From NCBI RefSeq assembly GCF_036488675.1, contig NZ_CP133148.1, forward strand, positions 2,294,001 to 2,358,000: DNA of 64,000 nt, read 5' to 3'. Below the pieces are notes generated by a model, which searched no databases, was not told where the DNA came from, and saw only the letters and a program-made list of their open reading frames with translations. This document shows, piece by piece, positions 1-8,460 of this stretch. The stretch comes from Sinorhizobium chiapasense. GTDB taxonomy: Bacteria; Pseudomonadota; Alphaproteobacteria; Rhizobiales; Rhizobiaceae. Positions within the stretch are counted from its first letter, which is position 1. Each line of letters starts with the position of its first letter. Both the position numbers and the translations under genes were made by a program.

Positions 1-278
1 ATGAAGCGCGAAACGCCGAGCCTTCTGTAGTGGGCGAGAAAGGACGGCATCAGCTTCAGGTCGTTGTGCGTGTTGACGACCACCGGAATGTCGTCCTGGC
101 CGAGTGGCCGCGCACCGCCCGCGTTCAGGCAAGACATTTCGATGGTGCGCTTCCGCTTGCGCTCGCGCGCCGCCAGCTTGAGGGATTCGTACCGGGTCAC
201 GATCCGGTCGAGAAGGCTTCGCTGACCCCGCCCGCTCTCATGGTCGGAAAGACGAAAGGGGTAGTGAAGGTCCTTCAA
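1..278 (-). CDS. Glycosyltransferase family 2-like protein, N-terminal part (runs off the left edge)
   Basis: The minus strand reads open from 278 to the window edge. After a charged N-terminus it reaches IPVVVNTHNDLKLMPSFLAH and then YRRLGVSRFI, the start of the GT-A nucleotide-sugar fold in glycosyltransferase 2-like proteins common in rhizobia. I place the start at TTG 278-276, which overlaps the TGA of the upstream acyltransferase (TTGA) and has GGAG seven bases ahead; no ATG occurs before about 145. Translational coupling to the acyltransferase fits a role in building or decorating a surface glycan. The catalytic half lies outside the window, so substrate and linkage cannot be judged. 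A later start is possible. Confidence 0.6.
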   Translation of the reverse strand, partial: MKDLHYPFRLSDHESGRGQRSLLDRIVTRYESLKLAARERKRKRTIEMSCLNAGGARPLGQDDIPVVVNTHNDLKLMPSFLAHYRRLGVSRF

Positions 279-2326
279 AATCCGCTCCAGGTGCCGCTGC
301 GATAGCTGCGTTTATCGGGATCATCACCGGAATTCAACTCGGCAGACCGTGGCGGCGCGAATCCGCAACTCCCGCGCGGCGGGGACCGGTTGTCGGCGCG
401 CTTTTGCTCGCAGCCATGCTCGGCTGCCGCCACGAAGGTCCGCGAAAAATCCAGCGCTCTGCCAATATGCCGGGAGCCCTTCCGCGAAAAATGTCCATCG
501 TCCTCGTAGATCGCCACGCCTTCGTCTTCCGCCCGGCAATTGACGGCGTCGCAAAGGTAGTCGGTGAAATTCAGGACGGGAAAGTCCGCAGCCACGCTGG
601 CCAGCACCGATCGGACCTTCCTGTCATGTGCCTCGACCGCCGCAACCGGCAGGTCGCAGTCGCCGGGAGGCAGACCAAGCAGGCGTGCCCGCGCTACGCA
701 AAGTCCGGTATTGCGGCCGTCCCTCGGAGGGGGACTTACGACAACGGCCTGGAGCCCGTTCGAGCGCAGCCAGGCGAGCGTCGACTGGAAGTTTTGCGTG
801 ACAAGCTCCGGGCTTGAACGTGTGAGGCCCTTGCCGCGGAGGAAAACCGTCTCCCGGCCGAGATACTGGGTCAACGGCGAGGATAGCACGACGTATCTGA
901 CGGACTTGTGTGCCAGCAGGAACCGGCGGACCGCTTCATTGTGGTCGAGACACTGCTGCGGCCAGTCGAGAGCGAGGTTGGGAAGCACGGGCGCCAGGTC
1001 GAAGAACGGACCACAATTGTTTTTCGTCAATTGCGCCAGGCGCACGTCGGGATCCGAGGCGCGTGCGCCATCCACGAGGTGTCTGGCGAAGGAGTCGCCC
1101 CATATTACAATCTCGGGATTCTCGTTGGTGCTGCATTTGAGATCGACGACGCCATCGCATTCTTTGCCCATGCCGACGCTCGGTTCATTCAAACGAGCAA
1201 GCGCGAGGTGTCGCGAAGCAAACCCGTCGCTGTGATCCATGGACAGGCCCGCGATGACCGCGACGGCACCCGCCGTCAGGGTCATCGCAAAGACCGGTCG
1301 CCGTCCGAAACGCCGGCGATCGCGGAACGGCGTTTCGACATGGCGCCAAGTAAGATAGGCGAGCACAAAACAAAGCCCGATCAAGCCAGCATAGCCCGCC
1401 TGCGTCACGCCGCCGCTGAGACGCAGGCGCGCGAAGGCGAACACCGGCTGGTGCCAGAGGTAGAGGCTGTAGCTGAAGAGCCCGACAGCGACGAGCGGTC
1501 TCAGGGAAAGGCATTTTCCGGCAAAGGTGTCGCTCCGGCCAAAGGCGATGAAAGCCGCTGTTCCCGCCACCACCGGCACGGTCGCCCAACCCGGATAGCT
1601 CGCAGATTCGCGCACGAGAACGTAAGTCGCAACGATCGCCAACAGGCCCAGTGCCGCAAGAATCTCGCGCGCTGGTTTCGCCACCTCGGCTTTCGACAGG
1701 CCGGAAAGCGCGACCGCTGCCCCGAGGCCTAGCTCCCAGAAGCGGCTTGGCAGCAAATAGAAGTTGGCGGAAGGATCGAGGCGCGCGAGCACCTGCGTGG
1801 CACCGAAGCTGAGCGCTGAAATCGCGAGAACGACGGCGAGAACGCTCACCCCCGAGAAGCGGCGCAAGGCAATGAGCAGCAACGGGAACACGAGATAGAA
1901 CTGCTCTTCGACCGCGAGCGACCACATGTGCAACAGCGGCATCTGGTCGGTATCCGGCGAAAAGTAGCCTGTCTGGTCCCAGAGCTGGATATTGGCCGCA
2001 AAGAGACTCGTCGCGTAGAGCCCCTTGCCGAAAGTGTTGAGCTCATGCGGCAGCATCCACAGGAGGGCAAACGCGGTACAGACGGCACAGACGAACAGCA
2101 ATGCCGGCGCGAGCCTTCTTGCCCGACGCTCATAGAAGGAAACGAGGCTGAATTGGCCGTCGCGGATTTCCCTGTCGATGATCGAGGTGATCAGGAAACC
2201 GCTGATGACGAAGAAGACGTCAACGCCCGCGAAGCCTCCCGAGACAATGTCGAAACCTGCGTGAAACAAAAGCACTGGAACGACTGCAACCGCACGCAGG
2301 CCGTCGACTTCGGGTCTGTACTGCAT
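275..2326 (-). CDS. Acyltransferase 3 family O-acyltransferase with C-terminal SGNH domain (OafA/YrhL-like)
   Basis: A 683-residue integral membrane acyltransferase. The start YRPEVDGLRAVAVV is the canonical opening of the family, so I use the ATG at 2326 rather than upstream in-frame codons; the ribosome site there (AGGA directly before ATG) is poorly spaced. HMWSLAVEEQFY at 133-144 is the signature of the acyl-transfer domain, and about ten membrane segments fill residues 10-360. The C-terminal SGNH domain shows WGDS (409-412) and a late DDGH. The family O-acetylates lipopolysaccharide, Nod factor or exopolysaccharide in the envelope. Neighbouring sulfotransferase, acetyltransferase and glycosyltransferase genes support surface-glycan decoration; the target is unknown. 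Confidence 0.88.
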   Translation of the reverse strand: MQYRPEVDGLRAVAVVPVLLFHAGFDIVSGGFAGVDVFFVISGFLITSIIDREIRDGQFSLVSFYERRARRLAPALLFVCAVCTAFALLWMLPHELNTFGKGLYATSLFAANIQLWDQTGYFSPDTDQMPLLHMWSLAVEEQFYLVFPLLLIALRRFSGVSVLAVVLAISALSFGATQVLARLDPSANFYLLPSRFWELGLGAAVALSGLSKAEVAKPAREILAALGLLAIVATYVLVRESASYPGWATVPVVAGTAAFIAFGRSDTFAGKCLSLRPLVAVGLFSYSLYLWHQPVFAFARLRLSGGVTQAGYAGLIGLCFVLAYLTWRHVETPFRDRRRFGRRPVFAMTLTAGAVAVIAGLSMDHSDGFASRHLALARLNEPSVGMGKECDGVVDLKCSTNENPEIVIWGDSFARHLVDGARASDPDVRLAQLTKNNCGPFFDLAPVLPNLALDWPQQCLDHNEAVRRFLLAHKSVRYVVLSSPLTQYLGRETVFLRGKGLTRSSPELVTQNFQSTLAWLRSNGLQAVVVSPPPRDGRNTGLCVARARLLGLPPGDCDLPVAAVEAHDRKVRSVLASVAADFPVLNFTDYLCDAVNCRAEDEGVAIYEDDGHFSRKGSRHIGRALDFSRTFVAAAEHGCEQKRADNRSPPRGSCGFAPPRSAELNSGDDPDKRSYRSGTWSGF

Positions 2327-2492
2327 TCCTGTGTGAGATTCCGTATCCGAGGGGTTATCGGCCGGTAACACGGCACCGGCGCCAAAGCCATAAGCTGCGG
2401 CCGCGTGCGCCTTGGTTAACTTGGAAATGCTGGGGAAAAAAGGCGGCCACGCAATCACCGCGGCGAGATGCAACGAAGAAACATGTAATAGC

Positions 2493-3263
2493 CTAAAGCG
2501 CGAAAGGATAGCGCGGCTTGAGTTTCCCGGTTGCCAGTTTCGCGAAATTGCGCATCTTGCCCGGGATGTGCTCGCGGCGATCATAGGCCGTGAGCAGATC
2601 CCCCGAGCGGCAATCCTCGTTGAAGCGCGCGATCCATTCCTCGGTGAGGCCGTCGCGCTGGACCGTCATCGTCGTTCCCGTCGTTGCCGGTGCGGAAACG
2701 CGCAACTGCTCGGCGATATGCGCGATGAAGGGGCTCGGATCGCTCGCGAGGTCCTCATAGGCAAATTCGGTGAAGGGCGCGCCCAGGAGATCCAGATAGC
2801 TCTGCCAGAAACTGTAGCTTTCCCGGACATAGAAGTAGCATCGGGCGATCTGCTCGAAATCGTAGCGCGGCTCGGCCTTGGCCCCGTGGTGGGCGGCGAA
2901 GGCGCGCGTCTGCCTCGCCCGCGCAAACGAGATCGCCTGCCTCAGCGTGTCTCTGCGCCGTAAAAAGACGATCGCTGTGTCATGTTCGGAAAGGCAGTGG
3001 CGGATGAAATCCCGGCCGTAGCGCTCGCGCGTCACGAAGAGCTGGTTCGGAAAGATCTTCATGCCAAACACGCCGTTCGGGGTCGAGCACTTCCGGATGA
3101 CTTCCGCGAAGAAGGAGTCCCAGGAGAGCGCGCCCATATCGAGACCGTGAAGCTTGGGCGACAGCCACTCGGTCGAATTGCCCATGGCCTGTGAATGATT
3201 GATGAGCGACCCGAGCCAGTTCGATCCGCTTCGTGCTTCGGTCAGAAGGAGATAACCACGCAT
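2493..3263 (-). CDS. Stf0-family sulfotransferase, copy A (LpsS-like)
   Basis: A 256-residue cytosolic sulfotransferase. TEARSGSNWL near the N-terminus is the PAPS 5'-phosphosulfate loop, and RRRDTLRQAISFARARQTRA near residue 105 is the 3'-phosphate-binding Arg/Ser segment of Stf0 enzymes. The family includes mycobacterial trehalose 2-sulfotransferase and the Sinorhizobium LPS sulfotransferase LpsS, so sulfation of a cell-surface sugar is the likely job. ATG 3263 has GAGG five bases ahead. It lies 10 bases after the acetyltransferase stop, as in an operon. It is a paralogue of the gene at 3983-4753: the first 65 residues differ strongly, the rest is nearly identical. Confidence 0.85.
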   Translation of the reverse strand: MRGYLLLTEARSGSNWLGSLINHSQAMGNSTEWLSPKLHGLDMGALSWDSFFAEVIRKCSTPNGVFGMKIFPNQLFVTRERYGRDFIRHCLSEHDTAIVFLRRRDTLRQAISFARARQTRAFAAHHGAKAEPRYDFEQIARCYFYVRESYSFWQSYLDLLGAPFTEFAYEDLASDPSPFIAHIAEQLRVSAPATTGTTMTVQRDGLTEEWIARFNEDCRSGDLLTAYDRREHIPGKMRNFAKLATGKLKPRYPFAL

Positions 3264-3273
3264 GAATCCTCAT

Positions 3274-3864
3274 CTAGTCCTTGTTGCGCGATAGCGGGAG
3301 CGTCGGATTCCGGGGCGTTCCGCGTGCATCGGCAATGAGTCTTTTCTCTCCACGGACACCCACTTTTCGCGCGGGAACGCCGGCGTAGATGCCGAGTGGG
3401 TCCGTTCGCCCCCTGACGACGCTGCCCGCGCCGATCACGCATCCCCGGGAAATGTGCGCCCCATCGAGGACCACTGCGCCTGCGCCGATCCAGACATCGT
3501 CCTCGATGACGATCCCCTGTCGCGTCTCGGGTTGCTTCTTTATCGGGGTATCGGGATCGCTGAAGCCGTGATTGGCCGGGATCACGACCACATGGGCGGC
3601 GATCCGCACCCAATTGCCGATCGTGAGGCCGCCGGAGCCGTAAAGTATCGAATACGGATTGAGGCTGAAATGATCGCCGATGATGACGAAGCCGTCATTG
3701 GCATCAATGATCGCGCCGCGCTTGATTTCCGCCTTGCGGCCGATGCGGATCTTGCCCCTGTTCGGATTTATCGTGCCTCCGTCGATGCGGAACTTGCCAC
3801 CGATCTCAAGGCGCCCCCAATAGCGCAGCCGAAGCAGCAATGCCCGAATTTCGCCAAGCGTCAT
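3274..3864 (-). CDS. Left-handed beta-helix (hexapeptide repeat) acyltransferase
   Basis: A 196-residue protein built of hexapeptide turns (INPNRGKIRIGRKAEIKRG, VIIGDHFSLNP, IVIEDDVWIGAGAVVLDG, ISRGCVIGAGSVV), the signature of trimeric acetyl- or acyl-CoA transferases of the maltose/galactoside O-acetyltransferase and WbbJ type. The end of the repeat, GIYAGVPARKVG, is the usual terminator of the fold. HGFSDPDTPI supplies the catalytic-type His. It sits between two sulfotransferase genes on the same strand, so O-acetylation of the same envelope glycan is a reasonable inference. The start at 3864 has GGAG ten bases upstream. The acceptor is not known. Confidence 0.85.
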   Translation of the reverse strand: MTLGEIRALLLRLRYWGRLEIGGKFRIDGGTINPNRGKIRIGRKAEIKRGAIIDANDGFVIIGDHFSLNPYSILYGSGGLTIGNWVRIAAHVVVIPANHGFSDPDTPIKKQPETRQGIVIEDDVWIGAGAVVLDGAHISRGCVIGAGSVVRGRTDPLGIYAGVPARKVGVRGEKRLIADARGTPRNPTLPLSRNKD

Positions 3865-3982
3865 ACCCGCTCTCTCCGGTCACAGTCCGCGAAGTTTCGC
3901 AGAGACCCCTGCCGCTCGCAACATCCGCGTGAACGTCGAAAGGCCGGCAAGTCGATCGCGGCCGTCGCCGCGCCAGTCGTCG

Positions 3983-4753
3983 CTAAAACGCGAACGGATA
4001 TCGCGGCTCGAGCTTCCCCGACGCCAGTTTCGCGAAGTTGCGCATCTTGCCGGCTATATGCTCGCGGCGGTCGTAGGCAGTCAGCATGTTTCCCGACCGG
4101 CAATCTTCGTTGAAGCGCGCGATCCATTCCTCGGTCAGGCCGTCGCGCTGAACAGACATCGTCGTTTCGGCCCTCGCCGGAGGCCGAACGCGAAGGTGTT
4201 CCGCGATATGGGCGATGAAAGGATTCGGGTCGCCGGCAAGATCCTCGTAGGCAAATTCGGTGAACGGCACACAGAGGAGCTCCAGGTAGCTCTGCCAGAA
4301 ATTGTAGCTCTCCCGGATATAAAAGAAGCAGCGGGCGATCTGTTCGAAGTCGTAGCGCGGCTCCGCCTTTGCTCCGTGGTGGGCGGCAAAGGCCCGCGTC
4401 TGCCGCGCCCGCGCGAATGAAATCGCCTGCCTTAGCGTGTCTCTGCGCCGGAGGTAGACCAGCGCCGTCTCATGCTCGGAAAGGCAGTGGCGGATGAAGT
4501 CCCGGCCGCAGCGCTCCTGCGTCACGAAAAGCTGGTTCGGAAAGATCTTCATGCCGAACGCCCCGTTCGGGGTCGAGCACTTCCTGATGATTTCCCCGAA
4601 GAACGCATCGAAAGGCAGGGTCTTGGTGTCAAGACGATGGGCCTTCGGCGCCAGCCACTCGGCCGGTAAGCCCATTTCGCCGGAATCACCGAGGAGAGTG
4701 CTCAGCCAGCTGGAGCCGCTTCTTGCTTCGGAGAGGATCAAATATCCGCGCAT
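3983..4753 (-). CDS. Stf0-family sulfotransferase, copy B (LpsS-like)
   Basis: A 256-residue paralogue of the sulfotransferase at 2493-3263, with the same PAPS motifs (SEARSGSSWL near the N-terminus; RRRDTLRQAISFARARQTRA). ATG 4753 has AGGGGA four bases upstream and aligns exactly with the start of copy A, so I reject the in-frame GTG eight codons earlier. By eye the copies agree at roughly 78% of residues; most differences fall in the first 65 residues and around residue 190. This is the upstream gene of the sulfotransferase-acetyltransferase-sulfotransferase set. The divergent N-terminus, which lines the acceptor pocket in Stf0 enzymes, suggests the two copies sulfate different acceptors (inference). 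Confidence 0.85.
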   Translation of the reverse strand: MRGYLILSEARSGSSWLSTLLGDSGEMGLPAEWLAPKAHRLDTKTLPFDAFFGEIIRKCSTPNGAFGMKIFPNQLFVTQERCGRDFIRHCLSEHETALVYLRRRDTLRQAISFARARQTRAFAAHHGAKAEPRYDFEQIARCFFYIRESYNFWQSYLELLCVPFTEFAYEDLAGDPNPFIAHIAEHLRVRPPARAETTMSVQRDGLTEEWIARFNEDCRSGNMLTAYDRREHIAGKMRNFAKLASGKLEPRYPFAF

Positions 4754-4947
4754 CAGGTCCCCTGTCTTGTGTTTCACAAACCTGAAGTGCGCGGCTAATC
4801 GTCAATCTGGGCAATTTTCTGCCGTGTCCGCCCGATCTTGTCGAGAAAACGGGTGCGTAGTTGTTGATCGACGCAAACATGCAACAGCGCGCGGGAGCGA
4901 CCGGATGGCGGCAGAACAAATCCACACCGTCGCGCATGCGCAACTGG

Positions 4948-5047
4948 ATGTTTCCTTAAATCGTAGCCGATCTAAGGATAAAAACATGCAGCAATTCAAA
5001 GTGCTACAGCGTCCTTCGCACGTCTGATCAGACGCGCGGCGCTGTAG
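4948..5047 (+). repeat. RIME-type intergenic mosaic element 1
   Basis: About 100 bases in two modules: an imperfect hairpin (TTTCCTTAAATCGTAGCCGA pairing with TCTAAGGA) followed by a conserved linker and a second hairpin delimited by TACAGC...GCTGTAG. The pattern matches the Rhizobium-specific intergenic mosaic elements described in Sinorhizobium and recurs at least nine times in this window. Confidence 0.85.
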
Positions 5048-5108
5048 GCCGGCCGATCGCGCGTTGTTCCTCTCCCGATTCAGTGATATATTTTTCGGGT
5101 TCGATCGA

Positions 5109-5122
5109 GGGTGCCGGCACCC
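5109..5122. promoter_or_regulatory. Perfect 14-base palindrome
   Basis: GGGTGCCGGCACCC, just downstream of the GSCFA gene stop. It could be a binding site or part of a weak terminator; there is no T-run, so the role is open. Confidence 0.3.
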
Positions 5123-5202
5123 CTACTGCAGATCGTTCGCCTGGAGCGCGCTTGGCCCAAACAAGCGCGCTTTCGCTTTTTTGGCGCCCGGAGGAATCGG
5201 GT

Positions 5203-6330
5203 CTAGCGAGACTTCGCGTTCGACGCTGCCCTCTTGCGACCGGTGAGACGCCGGACGACCGCGCTGAACCTCGAGGCAAATCTTGCCCGTGAGAAAAGGG
5301 CATGGCCGTCCAAGGTATTGGCCGACTGCAACCGGGCGGCCCTCAGCACCTTCTCGGCCTCATCGACCGTCAGGTCCGTGTTGCAGTAGGTCGCCTGGAA
5401 CAAGTTCATGACCGCGGGCACGATCATGCTCTGCAGGTGCCTGCCGTCTTCGACGAAACGGTTCGGAAACGCCTCGTTCACGATCTCGTAGGCGGGAAAA
5501 TAGTAAAGGCGGCCCGCCCATTCATCGCCGCGCTCGCGGATCGTCTCGTCGACGGCGGCGCGGATGATCGCCTTGGACGCCGAGTTGGCTGTCAGGCAGG
5601 CGACCGGCCGGAATGTGGCAACAAGCGGAATTGGCGAGACGGTGACGACGATCTTCGCCTGAGGTACGTGTTTGCCGATCAGGTCGATGATCTCCTGGAT
5701 GCAGGCCTTCGTCTCGCCGAAGGTGCAAACGCGGAACTTGTGCCGGCTCGGATCGTAGTGCTTCATCGGAACTGCACGCCAGAAAACGCCGCCGGTCACC
5801 TCGTCGTACCAGATTTCCGACAGGCCGAACGTCAGAATGAAGACGTCCGTCTTCAGGAACACGTCCCGCGTGCGCTCTCGGATCTCTTCCGTCAGGTCGA
5901 ATTCTTCGGCCTTGTAGCCATGCCAGAGGTTTGTCGGCGGCGCTATGCCTTCGAGCGCCCAGCGGAACTGCTGGACGATCGAGTGGACATTGACCAGGCC
6001 CTCGCCCATCGAGGAGATGTAGATGTCGCGATCTCGGTTCTTGGAGACATCGAAGCCCAGCTTCGCAAGGTGTTTGCTGATGTTTTCGGCAAAGCACGAC
6101 CCGAAGGCGGTAACGTTCGTCGTGGGAGAGATGAACGGCTTATCCGGCGTCCAGCCCTTCAACAGGAATCGCGACGCAAAGTCGTCCTTCACGTGATCGG
6201 AGCCGTATGGATTGAAGTTGCTCGCGCTGCCCCGGAAAAAGGATGACCCCATCTTCTTGGGAGCCTCACCCGCCGGGACAACGGAGACCGTCTCCTGGAA
6301 ACCGGAATGGTCTATCGCCTTGATCGACAT
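5203..6330 (-). CDS. GSCFA family protein (SGNH-hydrolase-like)
   Basis: A 375-residue protein with the defining motif FGSCFAENIS, giving a nucleophile-type Ser in the SGNH-like fold of the GSCFA family (PF08885), and later TFGLSEIWYD and VVTVSPIPLVATF, the other conserved blocks. The start ATG 6330 has a strong GGGGG six bases upstream; codons further upstream run into a RIME element. There is no signal peptide, so it is probably cytoplasmic. GSCFA proteins are often encoded among polysaccharide genes, which fits the neighbours to the left. A glycan esterase or acyltransferase role is inference; no substrate is established for the family. Confidence 0.85.
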   Translation of the reverse strand: MSIKAIDHSGFQETVSVVPAGEAPKKMGSSFFRGSASNFNPYGSDHVKDDFASRFLLKGWTPDKPFISPTTNVTAFGSCFAENISKHLAKLGFDVSKNRDRDIYISSMGEGLVNVHSIVQQFRWALEGIAPPTNLWHGYKAEEFDLTEEIRERTRDVFLKTDVFILTFGLSEIWYDEVTGGVFWRAVPMKHYDPSRHKFRVCTFGETKACIQEIIDLIGKHVPQAKIVVTVSPIPLVATFRPVACLTANSASKAIIRAAVDETIRERGDEWAGRLYYFPAYEIVNEAFPNRFVEDGRHLQSMIVPAVMNLFQATYCNTDLTVDEAEKVLRAARLQSANTLDGHALFSRARFASRFSAVVRRLTGRKRAASNAKSR

Positions 6331-6484
6331 GATTGCCCCCTTGCCACGTGGCCGCGCGTGGAACTTATTAAAGAGGCCTTTGTGAGGCAACAGCCGTTGC
6401 GCAAGAACGATAACGATCCGTATTGCATCTTGCCCTACAGGATAAAATGGAAAATGGTTGTTGCAGGTGGCGCCGGCACTCTGC

Positions 6485-6588
6485 TGCATGTTTCCCTAAA
6501 TCGTAGCCGATTTAAGGAAAAAAAACATGCAGCAATTCAAAGTGTTACAGCGTCCTTTGCGCGACTGACAAGACGCGCGGCGCGGTAG
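6485..6588 (+). repeat. RIME-type intergenic mosaic element 2
   Basis: A full-length copy with a near-perfect first hairpin (TCCCTAAATCGTAGCCGATT pairing with TTTAAGGA) and the second hairpin ending CGCGGTAG. It separates the GSCFA promoter region from the convergent end of the next minus-strand gene. Confidence 0.85.
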
Positions 6589-6589
6589 C

Positions 6590-6946
6590 CTAACCACGGA
6601 TAACCCAAGCCCCCAGCACAAGCAGGATAAGTGGCGGGCCGAGCAGCATCCCGCCGAAAAGCAAAGCCGCATTCTGTACCCGCCTGCCGGTTCGAAGTCG
6701 GCTGCCAATCTCGTCTGGCACGACGACGCTCGGGCTTCCGGATGCAGCAGCCTTTTCCCTAATGGATGCCACCTCATTCTCGGCTTTCCAGCCGTCGGTG
6801 ACCACTGTCCAGGCCTTGACGAAGATGGAGCCTCCATCCGTCACATCTCGCCGCCGTCCTTCGATTTCCACGTAGACGACCAGTGTCAGCACCCAAAGCG
6901 CGGAGACGATCAACCACAGTCGAAAGAGGCCACGTAGGATAGTCAT
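6590..6946 (-). CDS. Small two-helix membrane protein, unknown
   Basis: 118 residues. Residues 5-27 (LFRLWLIVSALWVLTLVVYV) and 93-115 (ALLFGGMLLGPPLILLVLGAWV) are membrane helices flanking a charged loop of about 60 residues. This N- and C-terminal helix arrangement is common in small unannotated rhizobial inner-membrane proteins. There are no Cys or recognisable catalytic residues. It stands alone: the 5' side is a 500-base gene-poor spacer and the 3' end touches a RIME element. I do not recognise the family. Confidence 0.6.
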   Translation of the reverse strand: MTILRGLFRLWLIVSALWVLTLVVYVEIEGRRRDVTDGGSIFVKAWTVVTDGWKAENEVASIREKAAASGSPSVVVPDEIGSRLRTGRRVQNAALLFGGMLLGPPLILLVLGAWVIRG

Positions 6947-7019
6947 CTTGCGTCCTACCTCACGACCGAGGATAGCACAGCGGCGATTGGCGACTAGTCC
7001 GTTCGATCTAGACCTCCAC

Positions 7020-7055
7020 CTACAGCGCCGCGCGTCTTATCGGACGCGCAAGGCC
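7020..7055 (-). repeat. RIME fragment (terminal hairpin only)
   Basis: CTACAGCGCCGCGCGTCTTA followed by TCGGACGCGCAAGG is the outer palindrome of the RIME second module in reverse orientation. The first module is absent. Confidence 0.6.
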
Positions 7056-7059
7056 TCAG

Positions 7060-7278
7060 TCTCATCGAAGAGAAGGGCTGCGGTCCTGGTACCGTGATCT
7101 ATTCACAGACCGAAGGAGCAATATCACGGCGGAGGCCGCCCGGGACCTGAAGCAAGTCGTCTTCCACGGCGATCGATCCGTTAACCCGTCACCCCAGCAA
7201 GTGCGTGAAGAGGCGGAAAGAATCGCAAATGAACTCGGAGGCTGCGAGGCTCTGATCCGGATCCATGATGCCGAGTAG
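7060..7278 (+). pseudogene. Possible truncated coding remnant
   Basis: An open frame of about 70 codons without an ATG or well-placed GTG/TTG, ending at TAG 7276-7278. The last 45 residues have the composition of a real alpha-helical protein (regular Glu/Arg/Ala helix, high GC at third positions), while the first 25 are nondescript. It may be the 3' end of a small gene whose start was removed by the adjoining RIME element. No family is recognised; it could also be a chance open frame. Confidence 0.25.
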
Positions 7279-7442
7279 CGCGCGCAATCGGTGGACGTAG
7301 ACGATCGACTGTCGCGTAACCGGGTGCACCGCATGGCAGGTCCTTGTCGCGCCGCCGACGTGGTCGACCGCTGCAAGGAGCCGAACGCAGGCGCGCCGGC
7401 TCTGGCTCGCCACTGAAACATGTCGGAGCGGGGCAGGAAAGA

Positions 7443-7985
7443 TCAAGCCGACAGAACATTCACCTCTGCCGCGGCGAGCCGACGATAAAGCCGGCGACGG
7501 CGCACGATCGGCCACCAGTCATAGAGAAAGATTTCGAGAGCCCGCCAGTTGGCCACCCAACCGAAAATGACCAGGCTTTCGCTGAACACTCGTGAAAAAG
7601 TGGCGGCTTCCGAAGCGTTGTCGACCAGTTTGCTCGCGATGAGACTGAAGGCCAGAATCGGGATGCCGATGAACAAGGATCGCCGACCCTCTCTGAGAAG
7701 TTCGCGCAGTTCCCGGCGCGCCTGATTGGCGCGACTGCCGAAATTGTATCGCACTGCGTGCTGCACGGCATGCGTATGTTCCGGGTTCACTTCCCCAGGC
7801 GGCAACTGCACGACAATCTTGATGGGCAGATTCCCCGGCGCTTCCTGAGCCCATTCGACGATGAACCGCTCGGCATCGTCGTCCAGATCCCGCTCCCGAA
7901 AGGGAGTTGGATCGAGCGAATTGAAGAGGCGTGCCACCTGGTCGACACGGATCAGGATTGTGTAGCGGTTATCGGGCGTCGGCAT
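7443..7985 (-). CDS. Hypothetical membrane-anchored protein
   Basis: About 180 residues. The N-terminal 95 residues form a soluble domain (YTILIRVDQVARLFNSLDP, PIKIVVQLPPGEV) and include an Arg/Glu-rich helix (RANQARRELRELLREGRRS). Hydrophobic segments follow at about 105-125 (FIGIPILAFSLIASKLV) and about 135-160. I use ATG 7985 because it gives the natural opening MPTPDNRYTIL, although the GGAGG upstream is 14 bases away; an in-frame TTG at 8012 is the alternative. The family is known only as hypothetical in alphaproteobacteria as far as I can tell. It has no operon partner. Confidence 0.6.
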   Translation of the reverse strand: MPTPDNRYTILIRVDQVARLFNSLDPTPFRERDLDDDAERFIVEWAQEAPGNLPIKIVVQLPPGEVNPEHTHAVQHAVRYNFGSRANQARRELRELLREGRRSLFIGIPILAFSLIASKLVDNASEAATFSRVFSESLVIFGWVANWRALEIFLYDWWPIVRRRRLYRRLAAAEVNVLSA

Positions 7986-8460
7986 GATGCTTTCGTGTTC
8001 TCCTCCGTTCAACCAGAGCGTTATTCTCCTGCGGGTGTCATGGCATCGATGATAGCCGATAGCGCTGCCGCGTTGCAGACGCCCGAAATGCCGCCTGATC
8101 TGGCAAAAGGATCATCAAACCCGACCGCACGCCCGAACATAGCGAAAAAGGCGAGAGCGAAAATACACATGATGGGAGAGCGTCCAGACGCGGACCCTTC
8201 AAACAGGCCAAAAAACAGCTTGAAGGTCGTTCACGGTCCTTGGTTTGGATTTCGGCATCAGCAGACACCTGTCAGCAACTTGAGCGGCACGGTGTCTGTA
8301 GCTCGAACCGATGCTCGGCGGGGGAGTCGGCTTTCCGGTCGTCTCCCGGTTGTTTCGGGTGTCGTCGTTCACGTATTTCTTGCCTTTGGCGCGTGCCTGC
8401 GCGAACATCACATGCCCGGCGTATTTCGGAACTGGCATGAGTTAACCCCTGGGGATGATC
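7986..8460. other. Spacer between divergent genes
   Basis: About 475 bases holding the promoters of two divergent genes. A minus-strand open frame (8199-8438) is the only gene candidate and is listed separately with low confidence. No repeat family member is seen. Confidence 0.4.
8199..8438 (-). CDS. Doubtful small protein, 79 residues
   Basis: An open frame starting MPVPKYAGHVMFAQARAKGK with AGGGG eight bases upstream of ATG and fairly high GC in third positions. It has no membrane segment, signal or recognised motif and is rich in basic residues. The respectable ribosome site is the only positive evidence. It may be spurious. Confidence 0.25.
   Translation of the reverse strand: MPVPKYAGHVMFAQARAKGKKYVNDDTRNNRETTGKPTPPPSIGSSYRHRAAQVADRCLLMPKSKPRTVNDLQAVFWPV

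Larger units (their letters stand above)
4754..5202. other. Gene-poor spacer with RIME element
   Basis: No convincing gene. The centre is a RIME element (4948-5047). At 5109-5122 there is a perfect 14-base palindrome GGGTGCCGGCACCC. The left part presumably holds the promoter of the sulfotransferase set; no confident -35/-10 pair is seen. Confidence 0.6.
6947..7442. other. Spacer with RIME fragment and a start-less coding remnant
   Basis: About 500 bases without a complete gene. Positions 7021-7055 match one arm of a RIME element. The plus strand from about 7060 to 7278 reads open and ends QQVREEAERIANELGGCEAL then IRIHDAE and TAG, which looks protein-like, but there is no credible start codon. 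Confidence 0.4.
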
